DNA from: Paenibacillus puerhi
GTDB taxonomy: Bacteria; Bacillota; Bacilli; Paenibacillales; NBRC-103111
Assembly (NCBI RefSeq): GCF_009846885.1
Contig: NZ_WUWM01000001.1
Location: 310,001-374,000 of the forward strand
Length of the DNA stretch: 64,000 nt
Direction of reading: 5' to 3'
Shown here: one piece after another, positions 27,850-38,869 of the stretch
Numbering within the stretch: position 1 is the stretch's first letter
Layout of the letters: each line of letters starts with the position of its first letter
Translations under genes and position numbers: made by a program
The notes under the pieces: model-generated
The model's database searches: none
The model's input: the letters and a program-made list of their open reading frames with translations, nothing else
Told to the model about the DNA's origin: nothing

Positions 27850-28572
27850 CAAAAACCGCTTTAGCATGGACGGCAGCTCTTTTTGCCAGAAGCCCCAGAC
27901 ATGTTTACCTGGCTTTTCTTCATAGACGACCGGACAGCTCCTCTCCAAGAGGAGCTGTTTGCTTATCCGGTTGGCCTCCAGGAAGTCGAAGCGGCCTCTA
28001 CCGGTATCGACGTCTTTTTCCTCCAAGCCGATCACCATCGATAAGCTCAGCCACGACAAGTCCGATTCCAGGCGAATCCGCTCCTGAGTCGAGAGCAAAA
28101 AAGCCCCCGATAAGGATATAACCCGGGTAAATAGGCTAGGATAATCTAAGGCAAGATGCAGGGATACCGTTCCGCCCAGCGAGTCTCCCGCCAAAATTCG
28201 TTCGTTCGGATCGGTCCGAACGGGGTAATGATGTTCAACGAATGGCAGCAGCTCTTCTGCAAAAAAACGGCAGTAAGAGGTAAACCGGTCGCCATCCGGT
28301 GAGTACTCGCTGGTACGGATGCTTTTATCCACATCAACGCCGACGATAATCGCCGGCTCCGCCTGATCATCATAGATCAGCCGATTCATGGTCGTCGCGA
28401 TGCGCCCAAAATTAAAAAAATCTTCACCGTCCTGACAGTAGATGACAGGATAGGACAAAAGCTCGTTATAACCGGGCGGCAAGTAAATCCTAAGCGGTCT
28501 CTTCTCACCAAGAAAGGTTGAGGGGACAAGCTCCTTGACAATCGTTCTTTTGTAATAAATATCCTGGTCCAT
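27844..28572 (-). CDS. Alpha/beta-hydrolase, D-type putative esterase
   Basis: 242 residues of the 'putative esterase' (Fes/YbbA-like) family. Nucleophile Ser131 lies in GDSLGG and the likely catalytic His224 in KHVWGFW; an acidic residue near 185-190 could complete the triad. No signal peptide, so cytoplasmic. Family members hydrolyse siderophore or other acyl esters; the substrate here is unknown. ATG 28572 with GGAGG upstream. A TATAAT for this strand is at 28593-28598. Confidence 0.82.
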   Translation of the reverse strand: MDQDIYYKRTIVKELVPSTFLGEKRPLRIYLPPGYNELLSYPVIYCQDGEDFFNFGRIATTMNRLIYDDQAEPAIIVGVDVDKSIRTSEYSPDGDRFTSYCRFFAEELLPFVEHHYPVRTDPNERILAGDSLGGTVSLHLALDYPSLFTRVISLSGAFLLSTQERIRLESDLSWLSLSMVIGLEEKDVDTGRGRFDFLEANRISKQLLLERSCPVVYEEKPGKHVWGFWQKELPSMLKRFLL

Positions 28573-28592
28573 AAAGGGATACCTCCGGTTGT

Positions 28593-28598
28593 ATTATA
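28593..28598 (-). promoter_or_regulatory. -10 box of esterase gene
   Basis: TATAAT on the reverse strand, 21 bases before the start; the -35 (TTTTAG, 17-base spacer) is weak. Confidence 0.4.
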
Positions 28599-28692
28599 AT
28601 AGTTTTGTAAATTTTCTAAAACTGTAATACCCTTTTTGTGAAACTGTTATAGTCGGTTCGCGCAAGAAAGAACGTATTTATCTAGATAGTTC

Positions 28693-28722
28693 TTGTGTTA
28701 TTTATAAAAACAGGTTTATAAT
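28693..28722 (+). promoter_or_regulatory. Candidate promoter of pdh operon
   Basis: TTGTGT, an 18-base spacer and TATAAT, about 95 bases ahead of pdhA. The surrounding 245-base gap is very AT-rich compared with the genes. Confidence 0.5.
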
Positions 28723-28802
28723 ACTACTATAACAGAAAGTGTGTTTTTGTTCATTGCATCATCACCGTATCGTTTGCATCACTAATACCCAACTAACCGT
28801 AA

Positions 28803-29888
<1,086 letters not shown>

Positions 29889-29913
29889 GCGTAAAGGAGA
29901 GGAACATTCAGCC

Positions 29914-30894
29914 ATGGCTCAAATGACAATGATTCAAGCGATAAAAGACGCGATGCGCGTCGAGCTGCAGCGCGACCCGAACGTCGTCATTTTCGGGGAA
30001 GACGTCGGTAAGGTAGGCGGCGTATTCCGGGCAACGGAAGGCCTGCAAGCCGAATTTGGTGAAGAGCGCGTATTCGATACGCCGCTGGCCGAGTCGGCTA
30101 TCGGCGGTATGGCGGTAGGTATGGCCACTCAGGGCTTCCGTCCGATTATGGAAATTCAATTTATCGGCTTTATCTTCGAAGCATTCGATCAGATCGCAGT
30201 TCAAGCGGCGCGTCTTCGCTACCGTTCCGGAGGCCGCTATCAGGCTCCTATTACGATCCGTACGCCTTTCGGCGGCGGCGTTAAGGCTGCCGAGCTGCAC
30301 ACCGACTCGCTCGAAGGCTTGATGGTGCAAACGCCCGGTATCAAGGTTGTCGTTCCTTCCAATCCGTATGACGCCAAAGGTCTGTTGATCTCGGCCATTC
30401 GCGATAACGATCCGGTATTTTTCATGGAGCATCTGAACTTGTACCGTTCGTTCCGTGCCGAAGTGCCTGAAGGCGAGTACACAGTGCCGATCGGCAAAGC
30501 GAACGTGGTTCGCGAAGGCTCCGACGCGACGATCATCACCTATGGTGCGATGGTTCACACCTCGCTCAAGGCTGCGGAAGAGATCGAGAAGACGCGCGGC
30601 GCTAAAGTCGAGGTCATCGATCTTCGTACTTTGATCCCGCTCGATATCGATACCATCGTCGAGTCGATCAAGAAAACGAACCGCGCGATCGTCGTTCAGG
30701 AAGCGCAAAAAACGTCAGGCATCGCAGCGGAAGTTATTGCACAAATTAACGAGAAGGCGATCCTTCACCTGGAAGCGCCTGTGCTTCGCGTAGCACCTCC
30801 GGACACGGTATATCCTTTTGCCCAGGTCGAGGACCAGTGGCTTCCGAATCCGGCGAGAATCGTAGCCGGCTTGAATAAAGTGCTTGATTTTTAA
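29914..30894 (+). CDS. pdhB: Pyruvate dehydrogenase E1 beta subunit
   Basis: 326 residues, standard length. It starts with [14 protein letters not shown], has the [14 protein letters not shown] segment that contacts ThDP, and the ligand glutamate region IMEIQFIGF. The C-terminal transketolase domain carries [15 protein letters not shown] 29914 with AAAGGAGAGG upstream, 25 bases after pdhA. Confidence 0.97.
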   Translation: MAQMTMIQAIKDAMRVELQRDPNVVIFGEDVGKVGGVFRATEGLQAEFGEERVFDTPLAESAIGGMAVGMATQGFRPIMEIQFIGFIFEAFDQIAVQAARLRYRSGGRYQAPITIRTPFGGGVKAAELHTDSLEGLMVQTPGIKVVVPSNPYDAKGLLISAIRDNDPVFFMEHLNLYRSFRAEVPEGEYTVPIGKANVVREGSDATIITYGAMVHTSLKAAEEIEKTRGAKVEVIDLRTLIPLDIDTIVESIKKTNRAIVVQEAQKTSGIAAEVIAQINEKAILHLEAPVLRVAPPDTVYPFAQVEDQWLPNPARIVAGLNKVLDF

Positions 30895-30926
30895 TTTGAC
30901 GAAGCGACAAGGATGGTGAATGTTCG

Positions 30927-32330
30927 ATGGCAAACTTTGAATATCGGTTTCCGGAGCTAGGCGAAGGCATCCACGAGGGCGAAATCGTCAAGTGGCACGT
31001 CAAGCCTGGCGATACGGTGAATGATGAAACAATCCTGATGGACGTACAGAACGATAAATCAACCGTAGAGGTTCCTTCCCCGGTAGAAGGGAAAATTGTG
31101 GAGCTGAAGGTTGCCGAGGGTACCGTATGTACGATCGGCGATATCATCGCCGTCATCGAGGTGACAGGCGAGGTGCCTCAGCAAGCGGGCGGACATGGAG
31201 ATGCTCCTGCAGCGAGCCCGTCCGAAGCGGCGACGCCTGCGGCAGGCGCCGCAGAGAATGACGCGGCCAAGGGCGGCGCAGAAGTTCCCACTGGCGGCGT
31301 AGAGCCGGTCGGCAGCGCGGTTGCTGCGAACGTAGCGGCTTCGAAGCTGGACACTCCGCTTGCCGGCGGTTCCGCTCCTTCCTCATCGGCAGGAAGCGTG
31401 CTCGCCACGCCTAGCGTGCGCAAGCTGGCACGCGATAAGGGCATTAACATTGCCCAAGTTACGGCTACCGGTAAAAATGGCCGTATTACTAAAGAAGACG
31501 TACTCGGCTTCGCAGCAGGCGGCGGCACAGCGGCCGCACCGGCAGCCGCTAGCGCAGCTCCGGCCGCGGAAGCAGCCAAGTCGTCTGCGCCGGCCGCAGC
31601 TTCGGCAGCGGGCGCCGTAAGCGGCGACCGTGAAGAAGAGCGCGTGCCGCTGAAGGGTATCCGCAAGGCGATCGCGAACGCTATGGTCAAGAGCGCCTAC
31701 ACGGCACCTCACGTCACTCTGATGGATGAGGTCGACGTGACGCGTCTGGTCGCGCTTCGCGAGAAAGCCAAGCCAGTCGCTGAGAAGAAGGGCGTCAAGC
31801 TGACTTACCTGCCTTTCATCGTGAAGGCGTTGGTGGCTGCAGCTCGTCAATTCCCGGCTATGAATGCGATGATCGACGAAGAGAAGCAGGAAATTGTATA
31901 TAAGAAGTACTACCATATCGGGATTGCCACCGATACGGATAACGGTCTGATCGTACCGGTCATCCAGGACGCAGACCGAAAAAATATTTGGACGATTGCT
32001 TCGGCGATCAAAGACCTGGCTACGCGCGGACGCGACGGCAAGCTTGGTCCGGCCGAGCTGAGAGGCTCCACGCTGACGATCACGAATATCGGTTCCGCCG
32101 GCGGGATGTTCTTCACTCCGATCATCAACTTCCCGGAAGTCGCTATCCTGGGCACGGGCCGTATTTCGGAAAAAGCAGTCGTTAAAAACGGAGAGATCGT
32201 GATTGCTCCGGTTATGGCTCTGTCACTCAGCTTCGACCACCGTATTATCGACGGCGCTACCGCTCAACAGTTTATGAACTACATTAAACAACTGCTCTCC
32301 GATCCAGAGCTGCTTGTTATGGAGGTGTAA
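30927..32330 (+). CDS. pdhC: Pyruvate dehydrogenase E2, dihydrolipoyl acetyltransferase
   Basis: 467 residues. One lipoyl domain (1-80) with lipoylated Lys44 in [10 protein letters not shown] long Ala/Gly/Pro-rich linker follows, then the E1/E3-binding domain (about 155-192, [14 protein letters not shown]). A second Ala-rich linker leads to the catalytic domain with His438 in DHRIIDG. The linkers are unusually alanine-rich. Lipoylation is likely served by LipL, encoded at 26878. ATG 30927 after AAGGATGGTG. Confidence 0.96.
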   Translation: MANFEYRFPELGEGIHEGEIVKWHVKPGDTVNDETILMDVQNDKSTVEVPSPVEGKIVELKVAEGTVCTIGDIIAVIEVTGEVPQQAGGHGDAPAASPSEAATPAAGAAENDAAKGGAEVPTGGVEPVGSAVAANVAASKLDTPLAGGSAPSSSAGSVLATPSVRKLARDKGINIAQVTATGKNGRITKEDVLGFAAGGGTAAAPAAASAAPAAEAAKSSAPAAASAAGAVSGDREEERVPLKGIRKAIANAMVKSAYTAPHVTLMDEVDVTRLVALREKAKPVAEKKGVKLTYLPFIVKALVAAARQFPAMNAMIDEEKQEIVYKKYYHIGIATDTDNGLIVPVIQDADRKNIWTIASAIKDLATRGRDGKLGPAELRGSTLTITNIGSAGGMFFTPIINFPEVAILGTGRISEKAVVKNGEIVIAPVMALSLSFDHRIIDGATAQQFMNYIKQLLSDPELLVMEV

Positions 32331-32336
32331 TCCGCT

Positions 32337-33752
32337 ATGGTAGTAGGTGACGCATCTGTAGAAATTGACGTATTGGTCATTGGCGCAGGTCCCGGCGGTT
32401 ACGTAGCGGCTATCCGCGCTGCGCAATTGGGCAAGAGCGTGCTGGTCGTAGATAAGGATGAAGTAGGCGGCGTATGCTTGAACCGCGGCTGCATTCCTTC
32501 CAAAGCGCTGATCTCTGCGGCCCATCATTATGAAGTGGCCACCCAGTCGGAATCGATCGGTATAACGGCCGAAAATGTGAAGCTCGACTTCTCCAAGGTG
32601 CAAGCCTGGAAAGACAGCATCATCAAGAAGCAAACCGGCGGCGTTCAAATGCTGCTGAAGGGAAACAAAGTTCAGTATTTCAACGGCGAGGCGCTGTTTA
32701 TTAACGAGCATGAAGCGCGCGTCTTCAACGATAACGAAACGGCACGCTATAAATTCAATCATTGCATCATCGCGACGGGCTCCCGTCCGATCGAGCTAAA
32801 GGCCTTCCCATTCGGCGGACGTATTCTGTCCTCGACAGAGGCGCTGACCCTGCAGGAAGTGCCTAAGAGCCTGGTCGTCATCGGCGGCGGCTATATCGGT
32901 ATCGAGCTGGGACAAACCTATGCCAGACTGGGTTCTAAGGTTACGGTCCTCGAGGGCTCCGACTTCATCCTGCCGGGCTTCGAGAAGGAATTGACCAAGC
33001 TGGCGGAGCGCAACCTGAAGAAAAAGGGCGTCGAGATCATTACGGAAGCTTTGGCGCAGTCTTGCGAGAAAACGGCCGACAATGTGACGGTTACGTACAC
33101 GGTGAAAGGCGAAGAGAAGCAAGTAACGGCTGACTATGTGCTCGTTACGGTCGGACGCCGTCCGAACACCGACGGTGAGCTCTCGCTGGAGCTGGCAGGA
33201 GTCGAAGTCGGCGAACGCGGCTTGATCAAGGTCAACGAGCAATGCCAGACGAATGTGCCGCACATCTATGCGATCGGCGATATCGTACCGGGTCTTGCCT
33301 TGGCGCACAAGGCTACCTACGAAGCGAAGGTCGCGGCAGAATCCATCGCAGGACTGCCTAGCGTTATCGACTACAAGGTGATTCCGGCCGTTGTGTTCTC
33401 CGATCCGGAAATCGCAGGCGTAGGCTTGAGCGAAGCGGATGCGAAGGCTCAGGGCATCAATGTGGTAGTCGGCAAGTTCCCTTTTGCCGCCAACGGCCGT
33501 GCCCAATCCATGAACGCAACCGACGGCTTCGTCAAGCTTGTCGGCGACAAGGATACCGGTCTGCTGATCGGGGGCTTCGTGGCTGGCTATGAAGCATCCA
33601 ACCTGATCTCCGAGCTGACGCTGGCCATTGAGATGGGCGCTACGCTTGAAGATATCGCTTTGACCATTCATGCTCACCCTACTTTGGGCGAAATTACGAT
33701 GGACGCCGCAGAAGGCGCGCTGGGCCATCCGATTCACCAATTGGGCAAATAA
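32337..33752 (+). CDS. pdhD: Dihydrolipoamide dehydrogenase (E3)
   Basis: 471-residue FAD/NAD disulfide oxidoreductase that reoxidises the lipoyl arm. FAD motif GAGPGGYVAA at 17-26. The redox disulfide is Cys47/Cys52 in GGVCLNRGCIPSK; arginine replaces the more common valine between the cysteines. NAD motif VIGGGYIGIELG near 182. The dimer-interface base pair is His447 and Glu452 in HPTLGE. ATG 32337 with GGAGGTG inside the end of pdhC, six bases after its stop. Confidence 0.97.
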   Translation: MVVGDASVEIDVLVIGAGPGGYVAAIRAAQLGKSVLVVDKDEVGGVCLNRGCIPSKALISAAHHYEVATQSESIGITAENVKLDFSKVQAWKDSIIKKQTGGVQMLLKGNKVQYFNGEALFINEHEARVFNDNETARYKFNHCIIATGSRPIELKAFPFGGRILSSTEALTLQEVPKSLVVIGGGYIGIELGQTYARLGSKVTVLEGSDFILPGFEKELTKLAERNLKKKGVEIITEALAQSCEKTADNVTVTYTVKGEEKQVTADYVLVTVGRRPNTDGELSLELAGVEVGERGLIKVNEQCQTNVPHIYAIGDIVPGLALAHKATYEAKVAAESIAGLPSVIDYKVIPAVVFSDPEIAGVGLSEADAKAQGINVVVGKFPFAANGRAQSMNATDGFVKLVGDKDTGLLIGGFVAGYEASNLISELTLAIEMGATLEDIALTIHAHPTLGEITMDAAEGALGHPIHQLGK

Positions 33753-33766
33753 GCATAGGGCTTAGG

Positions 33767-33792
33767 AAAACCCGCCGATAGGCGGGTTTTTT
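33767..33792 (+). terminator. Rho-independent terminator of pdh operon
   Basis: AAAACCCGCC, GATA loop, GGCGGGTTTT; perfect ten-base stem with T-run. Confidence 0.93.
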
Positions 33793-33896
33793 GCCGTCGG
33801 CGCCCTTTCCGTCGATAGACCTGTATTTGGTTCTTAGGTCCGTATTCATACCGAGACACTTGAATATAAAGACCCACGTAATTGCTCCCGCTTATC

Positions 33897-33917
33897 CTCT
33901 ATAATGGAACTATAGAG
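33897..33917. promoter_or_regulatory. -10 box embedded in inverted repeat
   Basis: CTCTATA (33897-33903), seven bases, TATAGAG (33911-33917). The TATAAT at 33900-33905 lies inside the left arm, so a repressor binding here would block the promoter for the two genes downstream. Confidence 0.45.
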
Positions 33918-33955
33918 CGACAAAATGTAACAATGTTGATGGGGGTGGGCTGGGC

Positions 33956-34666
33956 ATGCGGTCTCCTTTTGCAATATGGAAGGATGCAAAGGATAGAGAA
34001 GCGAAGCAAGAACCAGAGGTAAAGGAAGATTATCGGGAACAAACGGATGAGGCATCGACCTATGACACGGATCATCAGCCTGTGATTATGACGGCAAGCA
34101 AAGCTAATTTGGACAAAAAGTCTCTGGATTTGCTGTTTGCCGTGGATCAAATGATCCAAGCTAAGGCGCATGCGGAGATGAGCATTTATGAGTATCAGGA
34201 CCGCTTGACGCATGCGAGCGGCAATGTAGACAGGTTGACCCGGGACCTAAAGAATATGGGCCGCGTAGTCGAAGAACGGGAAAAGAGCATCCTCGAGCTG
34301 GAGCAAAAGCTGATTGAGAAGAATCTGAAGCTTGATCAAATGATGGATGACTGCCGCGATATTCAAAACGGGCTGAGCGAGGAGATCGAGGAACTGAAAA
34401 ATGTGATCGATCTGGAGCAGCAGAAATACAGCAGCTTGCTGCAGAAGCATAATGAAGCTCAGCTTGAGAAGAGCAGGAAGATTAATGAGCTGGAAGAAAA
34501 GATCGGCAAGCTTGCCGTCGAGCATGCTCATCTGACACAGAAGTTCGAGGAGCAGCGCGAGGAGAAGGCTTACCTGCTTAGCATGATTCAAGATTTTACG
34601 ACTCGGATGTCTTCCCCGCTGGAAGCGATAAGAGCCAAGCATGAAGACGGGAACGGGAGCGGCTAA
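33956..34666 (+). CDS. Coiled-coil protein of unknown function
   Basis: 236 residues, no signal peptide or membrane helix. Residues about 55-215 form an almost continuous coiled coil, rich in Glu, Lys and Leu heptads (for example ILELEQKLIEKNLKLDQMM). The first 50 residues are charged and probably disordered. I do not recognise the family. ATG 33956 with GGGGGTGGG upstream. It ends six bases before the deacetylase gene, so the two are almost certainly cotranscribed and may act together, perhaps as a cytoplasmic partner for the deacetylase's N-terminal domain. Confidence 0.75.
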   Translation: MRSPFAIWKDAKDREAKQEPEVKEDYREQTDEASTYDTDHQPVIMTASKANLDKKSLDLLFAVDQMIQAKAHAEMSIYEYQDRLTHASGNVDRLTRDLKNMGRVVEEREKSILELEQKLIEKNLKLDQMMDDCRDIQNGLSEEIEELKNVIDLEQQKYSSLLQKHNEAQLEKSRKINELEEKIGKLAVEHAHLTQKFEEQREEKAYLLSMIQDFTTRMSSPLEAIRAKHEDGNGSG

Positions 34667-34671
34667 GCTCC

Positions 34672-35964
34672 ATGTTATCCGATACATATGAGGTCTGTAT
34701 TATTGAACTGCTGTCGCTCAAGCAAGATTCGACCTGCTGCAAGTTGGAATTGGCTTTAAACCGGGAAGAAGGAACGGTCCGGTGCGAGATTGAGATCGAC
34801 GAATATACATATGATCAGCTTGTTTCTTTGGAATTAAATGATTCGGCAAGGGTGAGGCTATCTCCTTATTCCAAGTGGGATCCCTTCAAAAAAACGCATT
34901 TCAGTTCTCTGGTTGCTACAAAAGGCTCTACCGGCAAGACTTTTTATTTTGCCTGTTCCGTTCTTTATCAAGAACAACTGCAGCGAATTAAGGGGCGCAG
35001 CTATACACCGAAAGCCCCGAGAGCTGTGGATCAGGAGAAGGAGCTCATAGGCCAAACTCTTGTTGGCGGGAAGAGCCCCCTAGGATGGCTGACCACCCGG
35101 AAAAGGCATGGACTGGGCGTTCTTGGCTTGATCCTGGCCTTGATGTTTGTGACGGTACTGGCCACAGGGAAGGATGAACCGGCACTGACCGCAGTACCCG
35201 ATAACCGACTTGAACAATGGGGTCTTGGACATGTCCCGCCGATGGAAGCGGAGCTTGCATCCATGGAGGCGGGGATGAAGCCGTTCACGGCGGAGACAGG
35301 TTCTAGGGAAGTCGTGGAGCTGAAGCCTCCGCCGCCGGAACGGATGCCGTCCGAACAAACCGCGGGAGTAAGCGAATGGTATGAGATTGGCGAAGCCGAC
35401 GCTTTGTCAAGCTTGCCGGAAGGTTACGTGGCTTTGACCTTTGATGATGGACCGTCCGTCTATACACGGAAGATTGTCGATATTTTAGTCGAGCATAAGG
35501 TGGCCGCGACCTTTTTCTTCATAGGAGAAAACGCCCGTAAGCGTCCGGAGATGGTGACCTATGCCAGCGAGCGCGAGATGGCGGTAGGGAGTCATTCCTG
35601 GAATCACAGGGATTTATCTCAAGCTTCCTCCGCCGAGCAAAAGGCAGATTTGACCCAAACGAACGAAGTGCTGGAGCCGCTCGTGCAGTCGCCGATCACG
35701 CTGTTTCGACCGCCTTACGGCTCGTTAAACAATGCTCTGATGGAGAATATGAAAGCCAATCGGATGAAGATGGTGCTGTGGAACCGGGATCCGACGGATT
35801 GGACCGAGGGGAAGAAGGCGGAGGACCTCGTGCGGTATATGCAAGAGCATACTCCCTCCAAAGGGATCTATGTCTTTCATGAAAAAGCGGCGACCGTCGA
35901 AGCGCTGCCGGAAATGATCGAGTATTTGAAGCAGCAGCAGCTCAAATTTGTTCTGTTCAAATAG
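34672..35964 (+). CDS. Membrane-anchored polysaccharide deacetylase with cytoplasmic N-terminal domain
   Basis: 430 residues in three parts. Residues 1-143 are a soluble domain of a type I do not recognise. Residues 147-165 are a single membrane helix preceded by TTRKRH, which puts the N-terminus inside the cell. Residues 253-430 are a NodB domain outside: TFDDG with metal-binding Asp259, His308 and His312 in HSWNH, RPPYG near 345, and a final VFHEKA in place of the usual LLHD. The catalytic set looks complete, so it likely removes acetyl groups from peptidoglycan or another glycan. ATG 34672; GGGAG is about 13 bases upstream. Confidence 0.85.
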   Translation: MLSDTYEVCIIELLSLKQDSTCCKLELALNREEGTVRCEIEIDEYTYDQLVSLELNDSARVRLSPYSKWDPFKKTHFSSLVATKGSTGKTFYFACSVLYQEQLQRIKGRSYTPKAPRAVDQEKELIGQTLVGGKSPLGWLTTRKRHGLGVLGLILALMFVTVLATGKDEPALTAVPDNRLEQWGLGHVPPMEAELASMEAGMKPFTAETGSREVVELKPPPPERMPSEQTAGVSEWYEIGEADALSSLPEGYVALTFDDGPSVYTRKIVDILVEHKVAATFFFIGENARKRPEMVTYASEREMAVGSHSWNHRDLSQASSAEQKADLTQTNEVLEPLVQSPITLFRPPYGSLNNALMENMKANRMKMVLWNRDPTDWTEGKKAEDLVRYMQEHTPSKGIYVFHEKAATVEALPEMIEYLKQQQLKFVLFK

Positions 35965-35967
35965 AAA

Positions 35968-36024
35968 AGCCGGTACGTTTGAGCTGCTCCCACATAGGGA
36001 AGTCTCGCACGTACCGGTTTTTTT
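35968..36024 (+). terminator. Terminator after deacetylase gene
   Basis: AGCCGGTACGT pairs with ACGTACCGGTT across about 30 bases, followed by a T-run. Confidence 0.75.
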
Positions 36025-36059
36025 CTTGATCGATTAGTAAGGGGGCGGGGCGTGCTTAC

Positions 36060-37568
36060 CTACTTGGCTGCGGATGCCCGCTCCTTTCCTTTATCGGACT
36101 CACCGGCGTTTTGATTGGCAGCCGCCCGGTTTTTCTGCATCTCCTCGACGGACTTCACCGGCAGGCGGGCCGCTCCCTCGTAGCCTTCGCGGGTCTTCAG
36201 CCGGGGCTCAGTCGCGAGCCGGTGCTTGGCTTGCGCGATAGCCTCCTTATACTGAGGCAGCCAGGGCTCTCCCGCGACCAGCATTTCGTCGACGAGCTGC
36301 CAGATTTCCTTCGGATTGCAGACGGCGCCGACCAGCGGGTCCATCATGAAAGCCTGACGCAGCAAGGCGTCGTCGCCGTGGACGGCTGCTTCGACCGAGA
36401 GACGCTGCACGGAGATGCTTACATTGCACACCGCTGCAGGTCCAATCGGCAGATCGCCGACCAGCGGCATGGAGATGCCGTTGCGGTCTACGTAGCCGGG
36501 AGCTTCGATGATGGCATCGGCCGGCAGATTGGAGATGACGCCCTTGTTCACCACATTGAAGTGGCCCCGATACACGCGGCCCGTCTCCAGCGCTTCGATG
36601 ATATACGAGCCATGCTCATGACTGCGCTTCTCCGCCGTGTAGACAAACGCAGGTTCTTTCATCCAGTTCGGGAAATCCGTCTCGAACCAGCTTCGCCCTT
36701 CCGTACACACCCGCAAGTAGCCTCCGGTCTCCCCGTTGATCCAGCTGCCCAGATCGATCCAGTCCTGGATCTCGTCCGGCCGCTTGCGGTACCATGGCAC
36801 GTACTCGCTCAGATGGCCGTTGGATTCCGTGCTGTAGTAGCCGAAGCGGCGCAGCATGTCGATGCGGACCTTCTCCGTACGGGCGAAGTCGGGATGCCGC
36901 TCGAATGCCTCCAGCAGACCGCCGGTCAAGTCCTTGCCCTGATGGCGGGCCTGAATGTACCAGGTCTGATGGTTGATGCCCGCGCAGATGATATCGACTT
37001 CTTCTTGCTTCAAGCCGTAAACCTCGGCAATTTGCCGGTGGCCGTGCTGAACGCCGTGACATAGACCAATGGTGCGTACGCCGCCGTATTTGTTGCAGGC
37101 CCAGGTCAGCATCGCCATCGGGTTGGCATAGTTGAGCAGCAGCGCATCCGGAGAGGCAACCTCGCGGATGTCCCGGCAGATGTCGAGCATGGCGGCGATG
37201 CCGCGCTGACCGTACATGATGCCCCCGGCGCTAAGCGTATCGCCTACGCACTGATCGACTCCGTATTTCAATGGAATGTCCACGTCGCCCGCGAACGCCT
37301 CTAGCCCGCCTACCCGTATCGTACACAGGATATATTTGGCTCCTGCCAAAGCTTCGCGCCGATCGGTCGTAGCATGGATGGGGACGTTTAACCCGTTCTC
37401 GGCAATATCCCTCCGGCATAGCTGGGTGACCATGTCCAGATTATGCTCATTGATGTCCGTAAATGAAACCTCGATATCCCGAAACTCCGGTACGGACAGC
37501 ATGTCCCGCAGGATGCCGCGAGTAAATCCGATGCTGCCCGCCCCGATAAAAGCGATCTTGAACGACAT
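36060..37568 (-). CDS. GH4-family alpha-glycosidase (alpha-galactosidase/glucosidase-like)
   Basis: 502 residues. GH4 enzymes use NAD+ and Mn2+ with a redox elimination mechanism. The NAD-binding motif FIGAGSIGFTRG starts at residue 7. The metal ligands are Cys170 in GLCHGVQ and His200 in GINH. The NYANPMAM stretch (146-153) contacts substrate. Resembles the MelA/AglA branch; whether it acts on alpha-galactosides, alpha-glucosides or uronides is not decidable here. ATG 37568 after GGAGGA; eight more in-frame residues upstream are unsupported. Preceded by an AraC regulator on the same strand and with no transporter alongside. Confidence 0.88.
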   Translation of the reverse strand: MSFKIAFIGAGSIGFTRGILRDMLSVPEFRDIEVSFTDINEHNLDMVTQLCRRDIAENGLNVPIHATTDRREALAGAKYILCTIRVGGLEAFAGDVDIPLKYGVDQCVGDTLSAGGIMYGQRGIAAMLDICRDIREVASPDALLLNYANPMAMLTWACNKYGGVRTIGLCHGVQHGHRQIAEVYGLKQEEVDIICAGINHQTWYIQARHQGKDLTGGLLEAFERHPDFARTEKVRIDMLRRFGYYSTESNGHLSEYVPWYRKRPDEIQDWIDLGSWINGETGGYLRVCTEGRSWFETDFPNWMKEPAFVYTAEKRSHEHGSYIIEALETGRVYRGHFNVVNKGVISNLPADAIIEAPGYVDRNGISMPLVGDLPIGPAAVCNVSISVQRLSVEAAVHGDDALLRQAFMMDPLVGAVCNPKEIWQLVDEMLVAGEPWLPQYKEAIAQAKHRLATEPRLKTREGYEGAARLPVKSVEEMQKNRAAANQNAGESDKGKERASAAK

Positions 37569-37678
37569 AAGAAAGTCCTCCATTCTGAACAATAGGTGGT
37601 GGTAACGTTCTAGCCCGATTGTATCAGGGATGGAAGGGTCGAGGTTACTAAGATCGTGACTAGACGAAGGCTTAACTG

Positions 37679-38593
37679 TCAGAAATCATCACTTTGTTCC
37701 CCGCGAAGCGCTTGAGCGAGGATCGATTTGCGAAAGGCCGTCGGGGTCAGGCCCGTCTGCTTCTTGAACAGCGAATGAAAATATTGCCTGCTCCCCACGC
37801 CGACATAATCAGCCACGTCCAGAATCGGAATATCGGTGTGGAGCAGCATTTTGGCCTTCTCGATCCGCAGAGCAGTTAAGTATTCGGTCAGCGTGCTGCC
37901 CGTGTGCGCTCTGAAGATCCGATGCAGGTAACCGGGGTGAAGGCTGACGGCAGCCGCGATATCCTTGACTTTGATGTCGCAGTCGTAATGGTGATGCATG
38001 TATTCGATGCATTGTCTCACGTAGTGGTCGGCGTGCGGCTGACGGCTCTCCTCCGCGCTGCGCTGCAGCCGGGCGATACGGATCAGCAGCTGCATCATCT
38101 GCAAACGAATGAGGAGCAGGCTGCGCTGTTCTTTCCCATCCAGCTCCAGCACCAAACTTTTCAAAATCTGATACACTTCATCGGGATCGCGCAGGATCAA
38201 ATGGGTACGCGCTAAGCCGAGCAGCCGGCGGAGCATCGCATCTTCGTCCGCTAGCGTCCGGACCGAGGGGAAGCGCTCGTCTCGACCGCATCGCCCGAAG
38301 CGGAACTCGACATTGAGCATGCGGCAGGGAGTGCCTTCCTCGACGATCAGCCTGTGGGGGATATCGGCGTTCAGCATAATGAACTCCCCTTTTTTGAGAA
38401 GAACGCTCTCAATCCGACCTCTGGCCTGCAGATCGACCCGGCAATGCCCCGAGATGATGTACATGATTTCGGTATCGGAATGTCGATGAAAAGCCATCTC
38501 GAACGATTCCCATTGCTTGAAATAGTAAGCCGTTACGCGAGGATGGTAATCGCCCTCAAGCAGTCCGGCTTGAAACAAGGCGTATGCCGTCAT
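37679..38593 (-). CDS. AraC-family regulator with cupin sensor
   Basis: 304 residues. An N-terminal AraC-type cupin (about 25-100; FHRHSDTEIMYIISG) binds the inducer. Two helix-turn-helix motifs follow at about 205-295: the first around IKVDIAAAVSLHPGYLHRIF-like sequence, the second around ILDVADYVGVGSRQYFHSLFKK. It most likely controls the GH4 gene 110 bases downstream on the same strand. ATG at 38593. Confidence 0.88.
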   Translation of the reverse strand: MTAYALFQAGLLEGDYHPRVTAYYFKQWESFEMAFHRHSDTEIMYIISGHCRVDLQARGRIESVLLKKGEFIMLNADIPHRLIVEEGTPCRMLNVEFRFGRCGRDERFPSVRTLADEDAMLRRLLGLARTHLILRDPDEVYQILKSLVLELDGKEQRSLLLIRLQMMQLLIRIARLQRSAEESRQPHADHYVRQCIEYMHHHYDCDIKVKDIAAAVSLHPGYLHRIFRAHTGSTLTEYLTALRIEKAKMLLHTDIPILDVADYVGVGSRQYFHSLFKKQTGLTPTAFRKSILAQALRGEQSDDF

Positions 38594-38702
38594 GATCCGT
38601 CACCCCGAATCGTTGTGTTCGTGTTCTCTCTATCATGCCGAATATCGGGAGGAAGTACAAGAGCTCTTCCGTGTCGAGCTACCCAAAGATAACGGACAAT
38701 GT

Positions 38703-38708
38703 TATAAT
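38703..38708 (+). promoter_or_regulatory. -10 box of TPP-riboswitch operon
   Basis: TATAAT 60 bases before the aptamer; no good -35 hexamer at the normal distance. Confidence 0.4.
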
Positions 38709-38767
38709 AAGTCTTCAGGCTAGAGGGCTAGATCATGCGTTGCACATGTAGGGATGTCAAACTAAAT

Positions 38768-38865
38768 ATGACCATGGGAGTCCGGGGGGAACCGGGCTGA
38801 GAGTACGGCTTAACCGTCGTTAACCATTTGAACCTGTTGGGTCATGCCAGCGTAGGGAGAGGTGC
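38768..38865 (+). promoter_or_regulatory. TPP riboswitch (THI element) aptamer
   Basis: The conserved blocks of the thiamine pyrophosphate aptamer are present in order: GGGAGTCC, GGCTGAGAG (38795-38803), GAACCTG (38830-38836), GTCATGCCAGCGTAGGGAG (38841-38859). A closing P1 stem can form between the ACC at 38771 and GGT at 38861. A terminator follows at once, so binding of TPP should stop transcription of the operon below. Confidence 0.95.
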
Positions 38866-38869
38866 ATTC

